Source: Candidatus Bipolaricaulota bacterium
Lineage (GTDB): Bacteria; Bipolaricaulota; Bipolaricaulia; M55B111
Assembly (NCBI GenBank): GCA_018400715.1
Contig: JAGYME010000007.1
Coordinates: 1 to 61,062, forward strand
Length of the DNA: 61,062 bases
Direction of reading: 5' to 3'
Below the pieces are notes generated by a model that was not told the origin of the DNA, did not search any database, and saw only the letters and a program-made list of their open reading frames with translations. The position numbers and the translations under genes were made by a program. Positions 40,661 through 49,422 of the stretch are shown here, piece by piece (position 1 is the stretch's first letter; each line of letters opens with the position of its first letter).

Positions 40661-42208
40661 TCAGGCTCCAGTCATCATCATTCCTATCTCGTTCTTGTCG
40701 GCGGAATCCGCGTCCACCACGCCGACTATCTCTCCATCCAACATCACCGCTATCCTGTCGCTCAAGGAAAGGACCTCGTCCAGGTCCTCAGACACTAGGA
40801 GGATCGCCGAACCGGCGTCCCGTAAATCCATGAACAGCTCCCAGGTATTGCTTACCGCCCGGCGGTCGAGCCCGTGAGTGGGATGAGAGGCGATGATAAT
40901 CGGTGGTTGTTCCCAGCTCTCCCGCCCGAGAATCATCCTCTGAATGTTCCCCCCGGACAAAATCCTCGTCTCGGACTTCCATATGTCCGGACATATCACG
41001 TTGAACTCTTCGATGATCCTCTCCGAGTGCTCCGTTATTGCCTCCTTGTCGAGGACCTTGTAGTGTGAGAAAGGTGGGTGACGATAGTTTCTCAATACCA
41101 TGTTTTCGCCGACCGGCATCTCCTCGACAACGCCGATTTCACGGCGCTTCTCCGGCATGTGGGCTAACCCTTTGTCCTGAATCTTTCTCGGTGGCACGTC
41201 CGTCACCTCCTCGCCCTGGACGATCAGGGACCCCTCGTCGATATCCCTGAGCCCCGTGATCGCCTCGATGATCTCCGACTGGCCGTTCCCCGATACGCCC
41301 GCGATTCCCAGGATCTCGCCCTCCTTGATATCCAGCGAGACCCCGTTCACCTGAACGTTTCCTCGCGGCCCCGTCACGTGGACGTTCTCCAGTGATAGGG
41401 CGACTTCTCTGTCCTCAAACTCCTTTCTCTCCAGGTGAATGGGGATCTTCTCGTCGAGCATCATCTCGGTCAGCTCTTCCTCGTCCGTCTCGGTGATCAT
41501 CTTCTCGCCCATTGTCTTCCCCAGTTTCAATACGGTTACCCGGTCCGAGACTTCCATGACCTCGTCCATCTTGTGGGTGATGAAGACGACGCCGAAGCCG
41601 TCGTCGGCCATACCCCGCAGTACCTTAAACAACTGCTCTGCCTCCAGCGGGGTAAGCAGGGAGGTCGGCTCGTCGAGGATTAACACCTGGGGCCGATGGT
41701 AGAGTACCTTGAGGATTTCCGCCCGCTGCTGACCACCCGCGGACAGGTCTTCGACCTTCGCCGTGGGGTCCACGTCCAGGCCGTACTCCTTGGAGAGCTC
41801 CGTTATTTCCCTCTCAACACGGGATACCGGGTTTGACAGGTCAGAATCGTCCGTGCCCAGGGCGACGTTTTCGGCCACGGTATAGGGCTTGGCGAGCATT
41901 ACCTCCTGGTGGATCATTCCCACGCCGTGCTCCAGGCCGTCCTGGGGAGACTGAAGCTTAACCTCCTCCCCGTTGATAATTATTTTGCCCCCTGTGCTGC
42001 TGTAGAAACCAGACAGTATATTGGCGAGGACCGTCTTGCCCGCTCCGTTCTCGCCCAACAGCGTATGGACCTCGCCGGCCCTGACGTCAAAGTCGATCTC
42101 GTCCAGGATTAGGTGCTCCCAGACGCCGGGAAACCCCTTCGATATACCCTCGGCGCGGAGCAGGACCTCTTTCTGTTCAAGTTCTTTTCTCGTTTGAATT
42201 CTTGACAT
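40661..42208 (-). CDS. nucleoside ABC transporter ATPase, duplicated (NupO/YufO type)
   Basis: 515 aa with two ABC domains. The first has Walker A GENGAGKT, the signature LSAGGQQRAEILK and Walker B LILDEPTSLLTP. The second has a degenerate Walker A GVSGNGQS, LSGGNIQRMILGRE and IIASHPTHGLD, as usual for sugar- and BMP-type double ATPases, where only one site is fully active. It powers the two permeases. No strong ribosome binding site precedes it, and a terminator hairpin stands in its leader, so it is probably made at a lower level than the binding protein. Confidence 0.95.
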   Translation of the reverse strand: MSRIQTRKELEQKEVLLRAEGISKGFPGVWEHLILDEIDFDVRAGEVHTLLGENGAGKTVLANILSGFYSSTGGKIIINGEEVKLQSPQDGLEHGVGMIHQEVMLAKPYTVAENVALGTDDSDLSNPVSRVEREITELSKEYGLDVDPTAKVEDLSAGGQQRAEILKVLYHRPQVLILDEPTSLLTPLEAEQLFKVLRGMADDGFGVVFITHKMDEVMEVSDRVTVLKLGKTMGEKMITETDEEELTEMMLDEKIPIHLERKEFEDREVALSLENVHVTGPRGNVQVNGVSLDIKEGEILGIAGVSGNGQSEIIEAITGLRDIDEGSLIVQGEEVTDVPPRKIQDKGLAHMPEKRREIGVVEEMPVGENMVLRNYRHPPFSHYKVLDKEAITEHSERIIEEFNVICPDIWKSETRILSGGNIQRMILGRESWEQPPIIIASHPTHGLDRRAVSNTWELFMDLRDAGSAILLVSEDLDEVLSLSDRIAVMLDGEIVGVVDADSADKNEIGMMMTGA

Positions 42209-42224
42209 TATAAGTTAAGAAAAA

Positions 42225-42250
42225 AGCCCACCGACCGGAGCCGGTGGGCT
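42225..42250 (-). terminator. terminator between the binding-protein gene and its ATPase gene
   Basis: AGCCCACCG...CGGTGGGCT forms a GC-rich stem at 42225-42250. On the minus strand it is followed by TTTTTTCTTAA, a classical intrinsic terminator. It lies 18 bases after the binding-protein stop, inside the operon, and would set a high binding protein to ATPase ratio by partial termination. Confidence 0.85.
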
Positions 42251-42267
42251 ATCCTTGGTTAGTATAT

Positions 42268-43470
42268 TTACGGATACTCCTTCCGGATGTCCTTCATTTC
42301 CTTCTCCGTGGAGGGCACGGGAAGGGTGATCTTTCCGCTTACGATGTTGTTTTCGAGTTCGTTGACTCCGGTCCAGATGAACTGAGGTATATCTTCCCTC
42401 ATTTCCAGCCAGTTGGTTGTGATTGTCTCCACGTCCTCTTCCTCGATCTGTTCTCCCTTGAGTCCAAACTGGATGAAGTCCTCCAGTTCGCTGAACCTGC
42501 TCATGGAGACTCCCTGGTCGTCTAGACCCAGGACCATCGTCCCACCTTCGAAGTTCCCATTTACCGCGCGTTCCGCGGCAATGTAGGCAGCCTGGTCCAC
42601 GCGCTTCATTCCACTTGCCAGTACCTTGTTCCCGTCTCCGAGGTAATCCTGGTTAGCGTCTACGCCGATCATAAACGGAGGGCCCCCTTCCTTATCCTGC
42701 TTCTGTAAGTCCTCCTTAACGGCCTCCAGAATACCGAGTCCGAGTGGGCCAGCTACGTTGTAGACAAGACCGGCGCCCTGCGCCAGCTGGGCCTGAGTTG
42801 CCGTCTTACCCTTGGCGACGTCGCTAAACGTCCCGGTGTACGTCCACAGCAGCCCCACGTCTTTTTCCTCTCCGGTTACCTTTTTGTAAAAATCGAGACC
42901 CCACTTGATTCCGTATCGGTAGCCCGCCTCGAACTTCCAGAGTACGGGTATCTCAATTCCCAGCACAATTCCCACGTTGTCGTAATCGTAGTGTGCCGCC
43001 GTCATCGCGGCCAGAGCACCCACGACCGCGCTAACCTGTTCCTCCTGGAAGACAAAGTTCATTACGTTCGGCTTATCGACTACCGCGTCGATCAACGCGA
43101 AGTTCTGGTCAGGAAACTCTTCGGCGGCCTGCTTGACGGCGTCCGTCAGCAGGTAACCTACGGCGATGATTACCTCGTACTGACCGCTCCGCGCCAGCGT
43201 CCGCATGTTGGGCAGATAGTCCGCCTCGCTCGCGGGCTGTGCCACCTGGAGTTCGACGTCAAACTCTGCCGCTGCCTCGTCGGCGCCTTTGAACCCCATG
43301 TCGTTAAAGCTGAGATCACCACGACCACCGACGTCCGTAACGACTGCAATCTTGTCCTTGGCCGTCGCCTCGATCCCCGTGCTCCCGATCGTGACGAAGG
43401 CGAGACTTACCAGCCCTACAACTAACCCAAAGACCAATAGACGACCTGCAAGGTTGTTGAATTTGCTCAT
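42268..43470 (-). CDS. BMP-family nucleoside-binding protein
   Basis: 400 aa. A long hydrophobic signal (about 1-33) is followed by KIAVVTDVGGRGDLSFNDMGFKGADEAA, the PnrA/BmpA opening (the nucleoside-binding FND), QNFALIDAVVDKPNVMNFVFQEEQVSAVVGALAA and VVYNVAGPLGLGILEAV. Known members bind purine or pyrimidine nucleosides. No lipobox cysteine is present, unlike most BMP lipoproteins, so the protein is anchored by its N-terminal segment or released. AAGGAGGT precedes the ATG by 13 bases. It is the first gene of the transporter-phosphorylase operon. Confidence 0.95.
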   Translation of the reverse strand: MSKFNNLAGRLLVFGLVVGLVSLAFVTIGSTGIEATAKDKIAVVTDVGGRGDLSFNDMGFKGADEAAAEFDVELQVAQPASEADYLPNMRTLARSGQYEVIIAVGYLLTDAVKQAAEEFPDQNFALIDAVVDKPNVMNFVFQEEQVSAVVGALAAMTAAHYDYDNVGIVLGIEIPVLWKFEAGYRYGIKWGLDFYKKVTGEEKDVGLLWTYTGTFSDVAKGKTATQAQLAQGAGLVYNVAGPLGLGILEAVKEDLQKQDKEGGPPFMIGVDANQDYLGDGNKVLASGMKRVDQAAYIAAERAVNGNFEGGTMVLGLDDQGVSMSRFSELEDFIQFGLKGEQIEEEDVETITTNWLEMREDIPQFIWTGVNELENNIVSGKITLPVPSTEKEMKDIRKEYP

Positions 43471-43578
43471 GTATACCCTTTATACCTCCTTGTAAGAAAA
43501 AGTGCTGCCCGGTAAATGGAGTTCAAATCCTTTCCGGCCTAAACCACCCCCTCGGAATCGGTCCGTCAGGGGTTTATT

Positions 43579-43809
43579 TCATGTCTCCACCGAAGCCAGA
43601 GGCTGGTCAACTTCAACCACGTCGCCCGGCTCGGCGAATATTTCTTTGATCTTCCCGGTAGCAGGAGATTCAACCGCAAAGGTTGACTTCATCGTCTCCA
43701 CCTCTGCTACTTCGGCCCCCTCCGCAACCTCATCTCCAACCTCAACCTTCCAATCGATCAGGTTGATTTCGTCGACCTTTCCCATTTCTGGAATCTTGAT
43801 GGTCTTCAT
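43579..43809 (-). CDS. orphan lipoyl/biotinyl carrier domain
   Basis: 76-residue free-standing carrier domain: MKTIKIPEMG, VKVGD-like VEVGDEVAEGAEVAEVETMKSTFAVESPATGKI and VDQPLASVE. The modified lysine is in ETMKS, which lies between the lipoyl consensus ETDKA and the biotinyl consensus EAMKM. An open frame extends 24 codons upstream, but GGAGGT 12 bases before this ATG and the family's normal start favour it. No decarboxylase, carboxylase, 2-oxoacid dehydrogenase or lipoate ligase is nearby. It lies upstream of the binding-protein gene but is probably a separate unit. Confidence 0.85.
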   Translation of the reverse strand: MKTIKIPEMGKVDEINLIDWKVEVGDEVAEGAEVAEVETMKSTFAVESPATGKIKEIFAEPGDVVEVDQPLASVET

Positions 43810-43944
43810 GTCGGCCAGCTTACCTCCAATTGTCCTTAACCCGTTCCGATAAAGAGTCATCCTATCGTTAATAGTATCCACGATGATAACTATTAAGTAA
43901 ACTAATGACCCAACAAAGTTATCCTACAATACCTGTGGAAGTAG

Positions 43945-43958
43945 GTCAACAAGTTGAC
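43945..43958. promoter_or_regulatory. perfect 14-bp dyad between divergent genes
   Basis: GTCAACAAGTTGAC is perfectly palindromic and lies in the 300-base gap between the carrier-domain gene (minus) and the M48 protease gene (plus). The size suits a dimeric regulator. No regulator of its own is adjacent. Confidence 0.4.
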
Positions 43959-44109
43959 ATCTCCTGACCGCTTCAGCCCCCCCAATCGCAGTTGGGGATG
44001 CAGGATGATAGAAACGATATACGATCAAATTATGCACATAAACCACATGATAGAGCCCCCCGCGTTGGGTATACTTTAGGAGAATGGAACCGAAGACGAG
44101 GAGGAAGAT

Positions 44110-45090
44110 ATGGGTGCATTAAAGTTAAGATTTGGCATGCTGGGAAGCATAGGATTGATCATCGGAATAACTACCCTGGGGCTATCGATACTCCTGAACG
44201 GAATCCTCGGCTTCCCCTTTATCTGGACGCTGGTAATCATAGTCCCCTTCTTTTTTATACAATGGTACTATGGCCCGCGAATGGTCGAGTACTCGATGAA
44301 GGTAGAAGAGGCACCGCAAAATAGATATCCCTATCTACACCGGGTGATAGAAAACATCAGCCGGGACGCCGGAATAGACAAGCCGAAGGTCATGGTATCG
44401 AAGATGCAGATGCCCAACGCCTTCGCTTACGGAAACACCATCACCGGGAAGAGGGTGGCCGTAACGGAGGGACTTCTGTCAACGCTTGAGGACGAGGAGG
44501 TAGAGGCGGTCCTCGGTCACGAGATGGGCCACGTAGTCCATCACGACGCCGAGGTGATGATGTTCCTGTCGATCCTGCCGGCCATATTCATGATGCTCGG
44601 GAGGACGCTGCTCTGGTCCTCTATACTCGGTGGTAGGCGCAGGAACGGGGGCGCGTTGATCGTCGTCGCCCTGGGAGCGATGTTCTTCTACTTCCTGCTC
44701 AACCTGGCGATACTCTGGTTCTCACGTCTGCGTGAGTACTACGCCGACGAGTACGGGGCGACCTCCGTCTACGACGGGTCACGCAAGCTCCAGGAGGGTC
44801 TGGTTAAGATAGATAACAAGATGGCCCACCTCAAGGAGCAGGCCAAGAACTCTCGGAGAAACCAGGCTCCCGCGGAGGCCAGCATGGGGCTCAACCCGCT
44901 CGGTTCCGGGATGAAAGCACTGTTTATTACCGACCCCGACGTGGCCACCGAAAGCGCCAACCTCTCGGACCGGGAGATGGTAGAAAAGTACAAGAAGCGG
45001 TCCCCTTCTCTCGGCCAGAGGATATTCGAGCTGTTCACCACACATCCCGAATTGAGCAAGCGTCTCCGGGCGCTCGAACGGCACAAGTAG
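44110..45090 (+). CDS. htpX: M48-family membrane metalloprotease (HtpX-like)
   Basis: 326 aa. Two N-terminal membrane segments (about 11-30 and 37-52), the zinc motif HEMGH at 137-141, two further hydrophobic segments (about 150-205) and the third ligand in REYYADEYGA. The C-terminal THPELSKRLRALE is typical of HtpX. It degrades damaged membrane proteins. The gene has a good GAGGAGGAAG site and converges with purB. A GTCAAC-AA-GTTGAC dyad is about 150 bases upstream. Confidence 0.92.
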   Translation: MGALKLRFGMLGSIGLIIGITTLGLSILLNGILGFPFIWTLVIIVPFFFIQWYYGPRMVEYSMKVEEAPQNRYPYLHRVIENISRDAGIDKPKVMVSKMQMPNAFAYGNTITGKRVAVTEGLLSTLEDEEVEAVLGHEMGHVVHHDAEVMMFLSILPAIFMMLGRTLLWSSILGGRRRNGGALIVVALGAMFFYFLLNLAILWFSRLREYYADEYGATSVYDGSRKLQEGLVKIDNKMAHLKEQAKNSRRNQAPAEASMGLNPLGSGMKALFITDPDVATESANLSDREMVEKYKKRSPSLGQRIFELFTTHPELSKRLRALERHK

Positions 45091-45111
45091 ATTTGGACGG
45101 GAGGGCGAAAT

Positions 45112-46530
45112 TTACCCGCGGCTTGCTTCCAGTACCTGGCGTGCTTTCTCCGCCACGGACTCCGCTAGTTCCTTTGCGAGGCCGACGTAACCCTTTGGGG
45201 TGAGCTTCTTCAGCCTGGCCTTCTCGTTCGTGGGCAGGGGCAGTTCGTCAATCAACCCGATGATCTCTTCGTAGTCCAGGTCCTCCCCCCGTACCAGGTC
45301 CTTGACGACCTCGTACGCGTCGATGTGTCCGTACTTCCTCATCGACGTCTGCCACGACTCGGACAGGACTTCGGGGTGTTCTTCCAGGTCGTCGTCGAGG
45401 ACTTCGGCGTTCGGCTCTATCTTGTTCAGACCCTTAAGGACGCTCTTGTAGCCGATAAGTGAGTGGGCAAAGGCGACGCCGATATTTCTGCGCACCGTCG
45501 AGTCAGACAGGTCCCTCTGCATCCGCGACTTCGTCAGGTAGTCGGCAAGAAAACTTAGATCGGAATTCGCCTTGCTCAGGTTGCCCTCGCCGTTTTCGAA
45601 GTCTATGGGGTTGACCTTCTGCGGCATCGTAGAGGACCCAACCTCCCCAGATACGGCCTTCTGGGAGAAATAACCCTGGGAGATGTAAGTCCAGCAGTCC
45701 CGCGCGAGATCGAGCAAGACGTTATTTACCCCGGCGAAGCAGTGGAACAAATCGGCCATGTTGTCGTACGGCTCGATCTGTGTAACGACTACGTTGGGTT
45801 CCAGCCCCAACCTGCGGACAAAATTTTCCGTAAATTCGAGCCAGTCGACCCGCGAAAAGCTGTCCTGGTGGGCACTTAAATTGCCCGTGGCTCCCGCGAG
45901 TTTTCCCGTGAGTTCGTCCGTTCTCCCCTGAAGCTTTTCCAGTTCTCCGATCAAGCGGGAGAGGAAGACGGCAAATTCCTTGCCCAGAGTAGTCGGCGTA
46001 GCCGGCTGCCCGTGAGTCCTCCCCAGCATCGGTTGGTCAGCATTTTCCTCGACCAGCTCGACCAACCGTTCGACGAGGTCGAGGACCGCGGGGACCATCT
46101 GTTCCTCGGCGGCGCCCTTGACAAGCCGGTTGTAAGCGAGATTGTTCACGTCCTCGGACGTCAGTCCAAAGTGAATAAATGGAAGCAACTCCTCAAGGTT
46201 GGCTTCCCGCATCTCCATGCGGAGGTAATACTCCACGGCCTTGACGTCGTGATGAGTCGGTGGAACCCCCTCGTAGCCGTCCTGATCGATCTGTTTTATC
46301 AGCCGGGACTCCTCGAGATCGAAGTCCTCGTATATCTCCCGCAGTTTCTCCGGCGGGAGTTCTATCTTGACCTCTTTCAGCTCGCTTAACTGGATAAGGT
46401 ACTCTATCTCCACGTAAACCCTTTCCCGGTCCAACGCAAACTGAGAAAAATATGGGACGAGTTCCTCGACTCTAGACCTATACCTACCGTCTATCGGGGA
46501 AATTGACTGTAATTCTGAAAATTTTGTCAT
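45112..46530 (-). CDS. purB: adenylosuccinate lyase
   Basis: 472 aa member of the fumarase/aspartase superfamily, cutting adenylosuccinate and SAICAR in purine synthesis. It shows LQSISPIDGRYRSRVEEL at the start (E. coli-type PurB), FIHFGLTSEDVNNLAYN, MLGRTHGQPATPTTLGKEFAVF and the superfamily signature SSTMPQKVNPIDFEN. The length is close to the 456 of E. coli. It has an AGAGGG site. A long repeat array lies behind its promoter. Confidence 0.97.
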   Translation of the reverse strand: MTKFSELQSISPIDGRYRSRVEELVPYFSQFALDRERVYVEIEYLIQLSELKEVKIELPPEKLREIYEDFDLEESRLIKQIDQDGYEGVPPTHHDVKAVEYYLRMEMREANLEELLPFIHFGLTSEDVNNLAYNRLVKGAAEEQMVPAVLDLVERLVELVEENADQPMLGRTHGQPATPTTLGKEFAVFLSRLIGELEKLQGRTDELTGKLAGATGNLSAHQDSFSRVDWLEFTENFVRRLGLEPNVVVTQIEPYDNMADLFHCFAGVNNVLLDLARDCWTYISQGYFSQKAVSGEVGSSTMPQKVNPIDFENGEGNLSKANSDLSFLADYLTKSRMQRDLSDSTVRRNIGVAFAHSLIGYKSVLKGLNKIEPNAEVLDDDLEEHPEVLSESWQTSMRKYGHIDAYEVVKDLVRGEDLDYEEIIGLIDELPLPTNEKARLKKLTPKGYVGLAKELAESVAEKARQVLEASRG

Positions 46531-46611
46531 TGACGAGCCCTCTCTATAGTTGAAATTCTAGAACAATAACCAAAGGTGAACTAATTTTGCAAAATAAATG
46601 TACTAGATTCA

Positions 46612-47050
46612 ACTAATCAGGGGTAATGGGTAGCGAGTTGTGAGGTATCAGGTTCAGGATGTAGGATTTAGGATTCAGGGATTAGGATTTAGGGTTGTCC
46701 GGTGACCGGACGTTGGCGTGGCTAGCGAGGTATCAGGTAATAGGTATCAGGTATCAGGTAATAGGTATCAGGTATCAGGTAATAGGTATCAGGTATCAGG
46801 TTCAGGATTTAGGGGTTAGGTTGGCGGGTGAGCGGGAGGTGGCATGGCTAGCGAGGTATCAGGTAATAGGTATCAGTTTCAGGCTCTAGGGGTTGGGGGT
46901 TGGGATTAAGTAAGTGGTTAATGGGTTAAAGAGTTAATGGGTTAATGGGGTCTTGGCTGATATGGTATTTGGTTGTGGGGTACCAATTGCCAGTACCTAA
47001 CTACAAATGTCCAAGACCCAAGACCAAAAACCCAACACCCAGGACTTTAG
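46612..47050. repeat. degenerate heptad tandem repeat array B
   Basis: Fills most of the 649-base divergent gap between purB and tpiA. Heptads AGGTATC/AGGTAAT occur about 15 times (46727-46875), AGGATTT-type heptads at 46659-46695 and 46802-46815, TTAATGGG octads at 46915-46948, and CAAGACC-type heptads at 47011-47045. The repeats are imperfect and mixed, not spacer-separated like CRISPR. The last 120 bases before tpiA are unique and hold its leader. Confidence 0.8.
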
Positions 47051-47179
47051 ACTACGGACTGTAAAGCTGCATTGCCGATTGGCGGTTTACCTCTTAAACT
47101 TACCGTGGTTAAAGGTCTTTTTAACCGTCTTGCACGGACAGTCTAACGAACTTCGAACCTGTAGCTAAGGAGGTCACAA

Positions 47180-47944
47180 GTGAGAACACCGATAATTGCC
47201 GCTAATTGGAAACTACACAAGAACAGGGCTGAAGCTAAAGAATTTTTGAATGAATTTCGAGAAAAAGTGAAATACATCTCGGACGTCGAAATAGTTCTGG
47301 GGCCGACGTTCACGACGTTGGATACGGTCATAGAGGGAACGGAAGGCACGGAGATTAACGTAGCCGCTCAGAACGTCTACTACGAGCAGGAGGGAGCATT
47401 TACCGGAGAGATAGCTCCAAACATGCTGTCTGAACTCGGCTGTGATTACGTAATTGTCGGTCACTCGGAGAGACGCCACATATTTGGCGAAACCGACGGC
47501 GATATAAACAAGAAGGTCCATGCCGTATTCGAGGACGAGATGACCCCAATTCTCTGTATCGGAGAAACCGAGGACGAGAGAAACGAGGGCAAGACTCAGT
47601 CAGTTCTGAAGAGGCAACTTGAAAGCGGTCTCGACGGTCTCGACCCTTCGCAGGTCGCGGAAATGATCGTCGCCTACGAACCAGTCTGGGCAATCGGAAC
47701 GGGAGAATCAGCCTCACCGGAAGACGCTCAGGAAGGCTGCAAGTTCTCCAGGGACCTGGTAAGCGAGGTCTACGACGAGGAGACGGGCGAACAGGTAAGA
47801 CTCCAGTACGGCGGAAGTATCAAGCCACACAACGCAGAGGAACTCATGAGCCTTCCGGACATCGACGGTGGACTCGTCGGTGGAGCTTCGTTGGACCCCA
47901 AGTCCTTCTCGGAAATTATCTCGATCACCGAGGAACTCTATTAA
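47180..47944 (+). CDS. tpiA: triosephosphate isomerase
   Basis: 254 aa (beta/alpha)8 barrel. The catalytic lysine is in IIAANWKLHKN, the His in IVGHSERR, the Glu in AYEPVWAIGTG and the phosphate loop in LQYGGSIKPHN and GGLVGGASL. It interconverts glyceraldehyde 3-phosphate and dihydroxyacetone phosphate. The start is GTG at 47180 with AAGGAGGT seven bases before it. Its glycolytic partner pgk is 12 kb away rather than adjacent. The stop abuts the asparaginase-like gene end. Confidence 0.97.
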   Translation: MRTPIIAANWKLHKNRAEAKEFLNEFREKVKYISDVEIVLGPTFTTLDTVIEGTEGTEINVAAQNVYYEQEGAFTGEIAPNMLSELGCDYVIVGHSERRHIFGETDGDINKKVHAVFEDEMTPILCIGETEDERNEGKTQSVLKRQLESGLDGLDPSQVAEMIVAYEPVWAIGTGESASPEDAQEGCKFSRDLVSEVYDEETGEQVRLQYGGSIKPHNAEELMSLPDIDGGLVGGASLDPKSFSEIISITEELY

Positions 47945-47945
47945 A

Positions 47946-48806
47946 CTAAGTTTCCTTGACCGAGTACTGCATATCGCGGGTATTGTAGGCACTCCCTACC
48001 CTACCCTGTCTGTCGATTGCAATTACTCCGGCCTGGGAGTTAGTCGACGCCTTAAGCCGCTCGATCGACTTCTCCGCACCGTCTTGAGGGGATTCTCCCC
48101 TCTCAACGTGATAGACCAGCTCCCGGGCTAAATTCACCCTGATTATCGCTTCACCCATTCCCGTGGTCGAGACGGCCGCGTACTCGTTACAGTAGACGCC
48201 CGAACCAATTATCGGCGAGTCACCGACCCTGCCGAACATCTGGTACCTCAATCCGCCCGTGGACGTGCCGGCAGCCATGTTTTCTCCGTCCCAGGCAACT
48301 GCCCCCACGGTGTCGTGGCCCTCGATCATCTCCGCAAGTTTCGCCAGCTTCTCGGCGTACGGGAGGCCGTGAACCTCCGCAGATATCTCTTCCCATCTCT
48401 CAGATGCCTTGGAACTCTTCAGGTCCTCCGTCGTAGTCATCCCAAATTGGTCGGCGAATTCCGTCGCTCCTTCGCACTGCAACAGGACGTGAGGGGAATC
48501 CTCCATTACTTTCCTGGCGACGGCAGTCGGATGTTTTACCTGCTCGACGTTGATGACCCCACCCGCAGAGAGGTCGTCCTTCATCACCGCGGCGTCCAGC
48601 CTAACCTCTCCGTCCAGCTGGAGATTCCCTCCGTAACCCGCGTTGAACAGTGGGTCGTCTTCCAGGACCTCGATCGCCGCGAGGACGGCTTCCAGAGGGG
48701 CATCTTCCGCCAGCCCGACCTCGGCGGCTTCGTCAATGACCGCCTTTCTGTCGGGTTGATCTTCTATAGGTATCTTACCGGCACCACCGTGGACTACTAT
48801 CTTCAT
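47946..48806 (-). CDS. isoaspartyl peptidase / plant-type L-asparaginase (Ntn-hydrolase)
   Basis: 286 aa precursor. The nucleophile is Thr166 in GHDTVGAVAWD, where the chain self-cleaves into alpha and beta subunits. Other marks are MKIVVHGGAGKIP, FNAGYGGNLQLDGEVRLDAAVM, GTSTGGLRYQMFGRVGDSPIIGSG and the substrate Arg region. It removes isoaspartyl residues from peptides or splits asparagine. A GGGGAG site precedes the ATG. It follows the TsaC-like gene by 3 bases on the same strand. Confidence 0.94.
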   Translation of the reverse strand: MKIVVHGGAGKIPIEDQPDRKAVIDEAAEVGLAEDAPLEAVLAAIEVLEDDPLFNAGYGGNLQLDGEVRLDAAVMKDDLSAGGVINVEQVKHPTAVARKVMEDSPHVLLQCEGATEFADQFGMTTTEDLKSSKASERWEEISAEVHGLPYAEKLAKLAEMIEGHDTVGAVAWDGENMAAGTSTGGLRYQMFGRVGDSPIIGSGVYCNEYAAVSTTGMGEAIIRVNLARELVYHVERGESPQDGAEKSIERLKASTNSQAGVIAIDRQGRVGSAYNTRDMQYSVKET

Positions 48807-48809
48807 CCG

Positions 48810-49403
48810 TTATTCGTTCTCCCCGTCGTCCTTGGGGTAGGTCCCCCTTAGGACCTTCGGCGGATTGTACGTCACGTCCAGGACCGTGGAAGCAACCTTA
48901 CCCAGCTTCTCCTCCCCCTCGATAAACAGGTCCACCAGTCCCCCATATTTGTCAACGATCCTGTCGAAGTCGTTCATCGGGGTCTCGCCCGACTTGTTAA
49001 CGCTGGTCCCGACAATCGGGTAATCTACCATGTCCTCGAGCTCCCTGAACGTATCGCTGTCCGGGACTCTGATACCGACCTTCCTCTCCGGTCCTATTGA
49101 CACCTCGGGCGCTTCCGATGAGGCAGGCATGATCAGCGTATAGGGACCGGGCAAAAGTTCTTCTATTAGTTCTCTCTGTCCTTCAGTGATATCCGCGACG
49201 TACGTATCTATCTCATCAACGGAAAAGAGGTGTAGCGTCAACGGTTTGTCCTTGCTCCTCTGCTTGACGCGATAGACCCTATCTATAACGGATTTCTCGA
49301 AGGCGTTACCGCCAATACCGTACACCGTATCGGTGGGGAACACCATCAACGTCTCGGGCCCAAAAACCTCATCCGCTTCTAACTCTTCGTTGTTTTTGTT
49401 CAC
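48810..49403 (-). CDS. tsaC: Sua5/YciO/YrdC-type threonylcarbamoyl-AMP synthase
   Basis: About 197 aa, single YrdC domain: FPTDTVYGIGGNAF, VKQRSKDKPLTLHL (the KxRxxxKP nucleotide site), LLPGPYTLIMPAS, IGIRVPD-like VGIRVPDSD and VGTSVNKSGETP. It makes threonylcarbamoyl-adenylate for the t6A37 modification of tRNA. A GTG two codons upstream is in frame, but GGAGG is 9 bases from the GTG at 49403. It lies between ychF and the asparaginase gene, all minus strand. Confidence 0.92.
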   Translation of the reverse strand: MNKNNEELEADEVFGPETLMVFPTDTVYGIGGNAFEKSVIDRVYRVKQRSKDKPLTLHLFSVDEIDTYVADITEGQRELIEELLPGPYTLIMPASSEAPEVSIGPERKVGIRVPDSDTFRELEDMVDYPIVGTSVNKSGETPMNDFDRIVDKYGGLVDLFIEGEEKLGKVASTVLDVTYNPPKVLRGTYPKDDGENE

Positions 49404-49422
49404 TTTCACGCTCCTCCGTTGA

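Noticed and set aside
43505..43560. tRNA gene suggested by GTTCAAATC
   Set aside because: The bases around it do not form a T-arm stem or an acceptor stem; no cloverleaf could be drawn.
46695..46889. 64-codon frame encoding repeated YQVIGIR units
   Set aside because: It is only the translation of the AGGTATC/AGGTAAT heptads in array B; no start signal.
46612..47050. CRISPR array
   Set aside because: The repeat units are 7-8 bp, contiguous and degenerate, with no unique spacers and no cas genes in the window.
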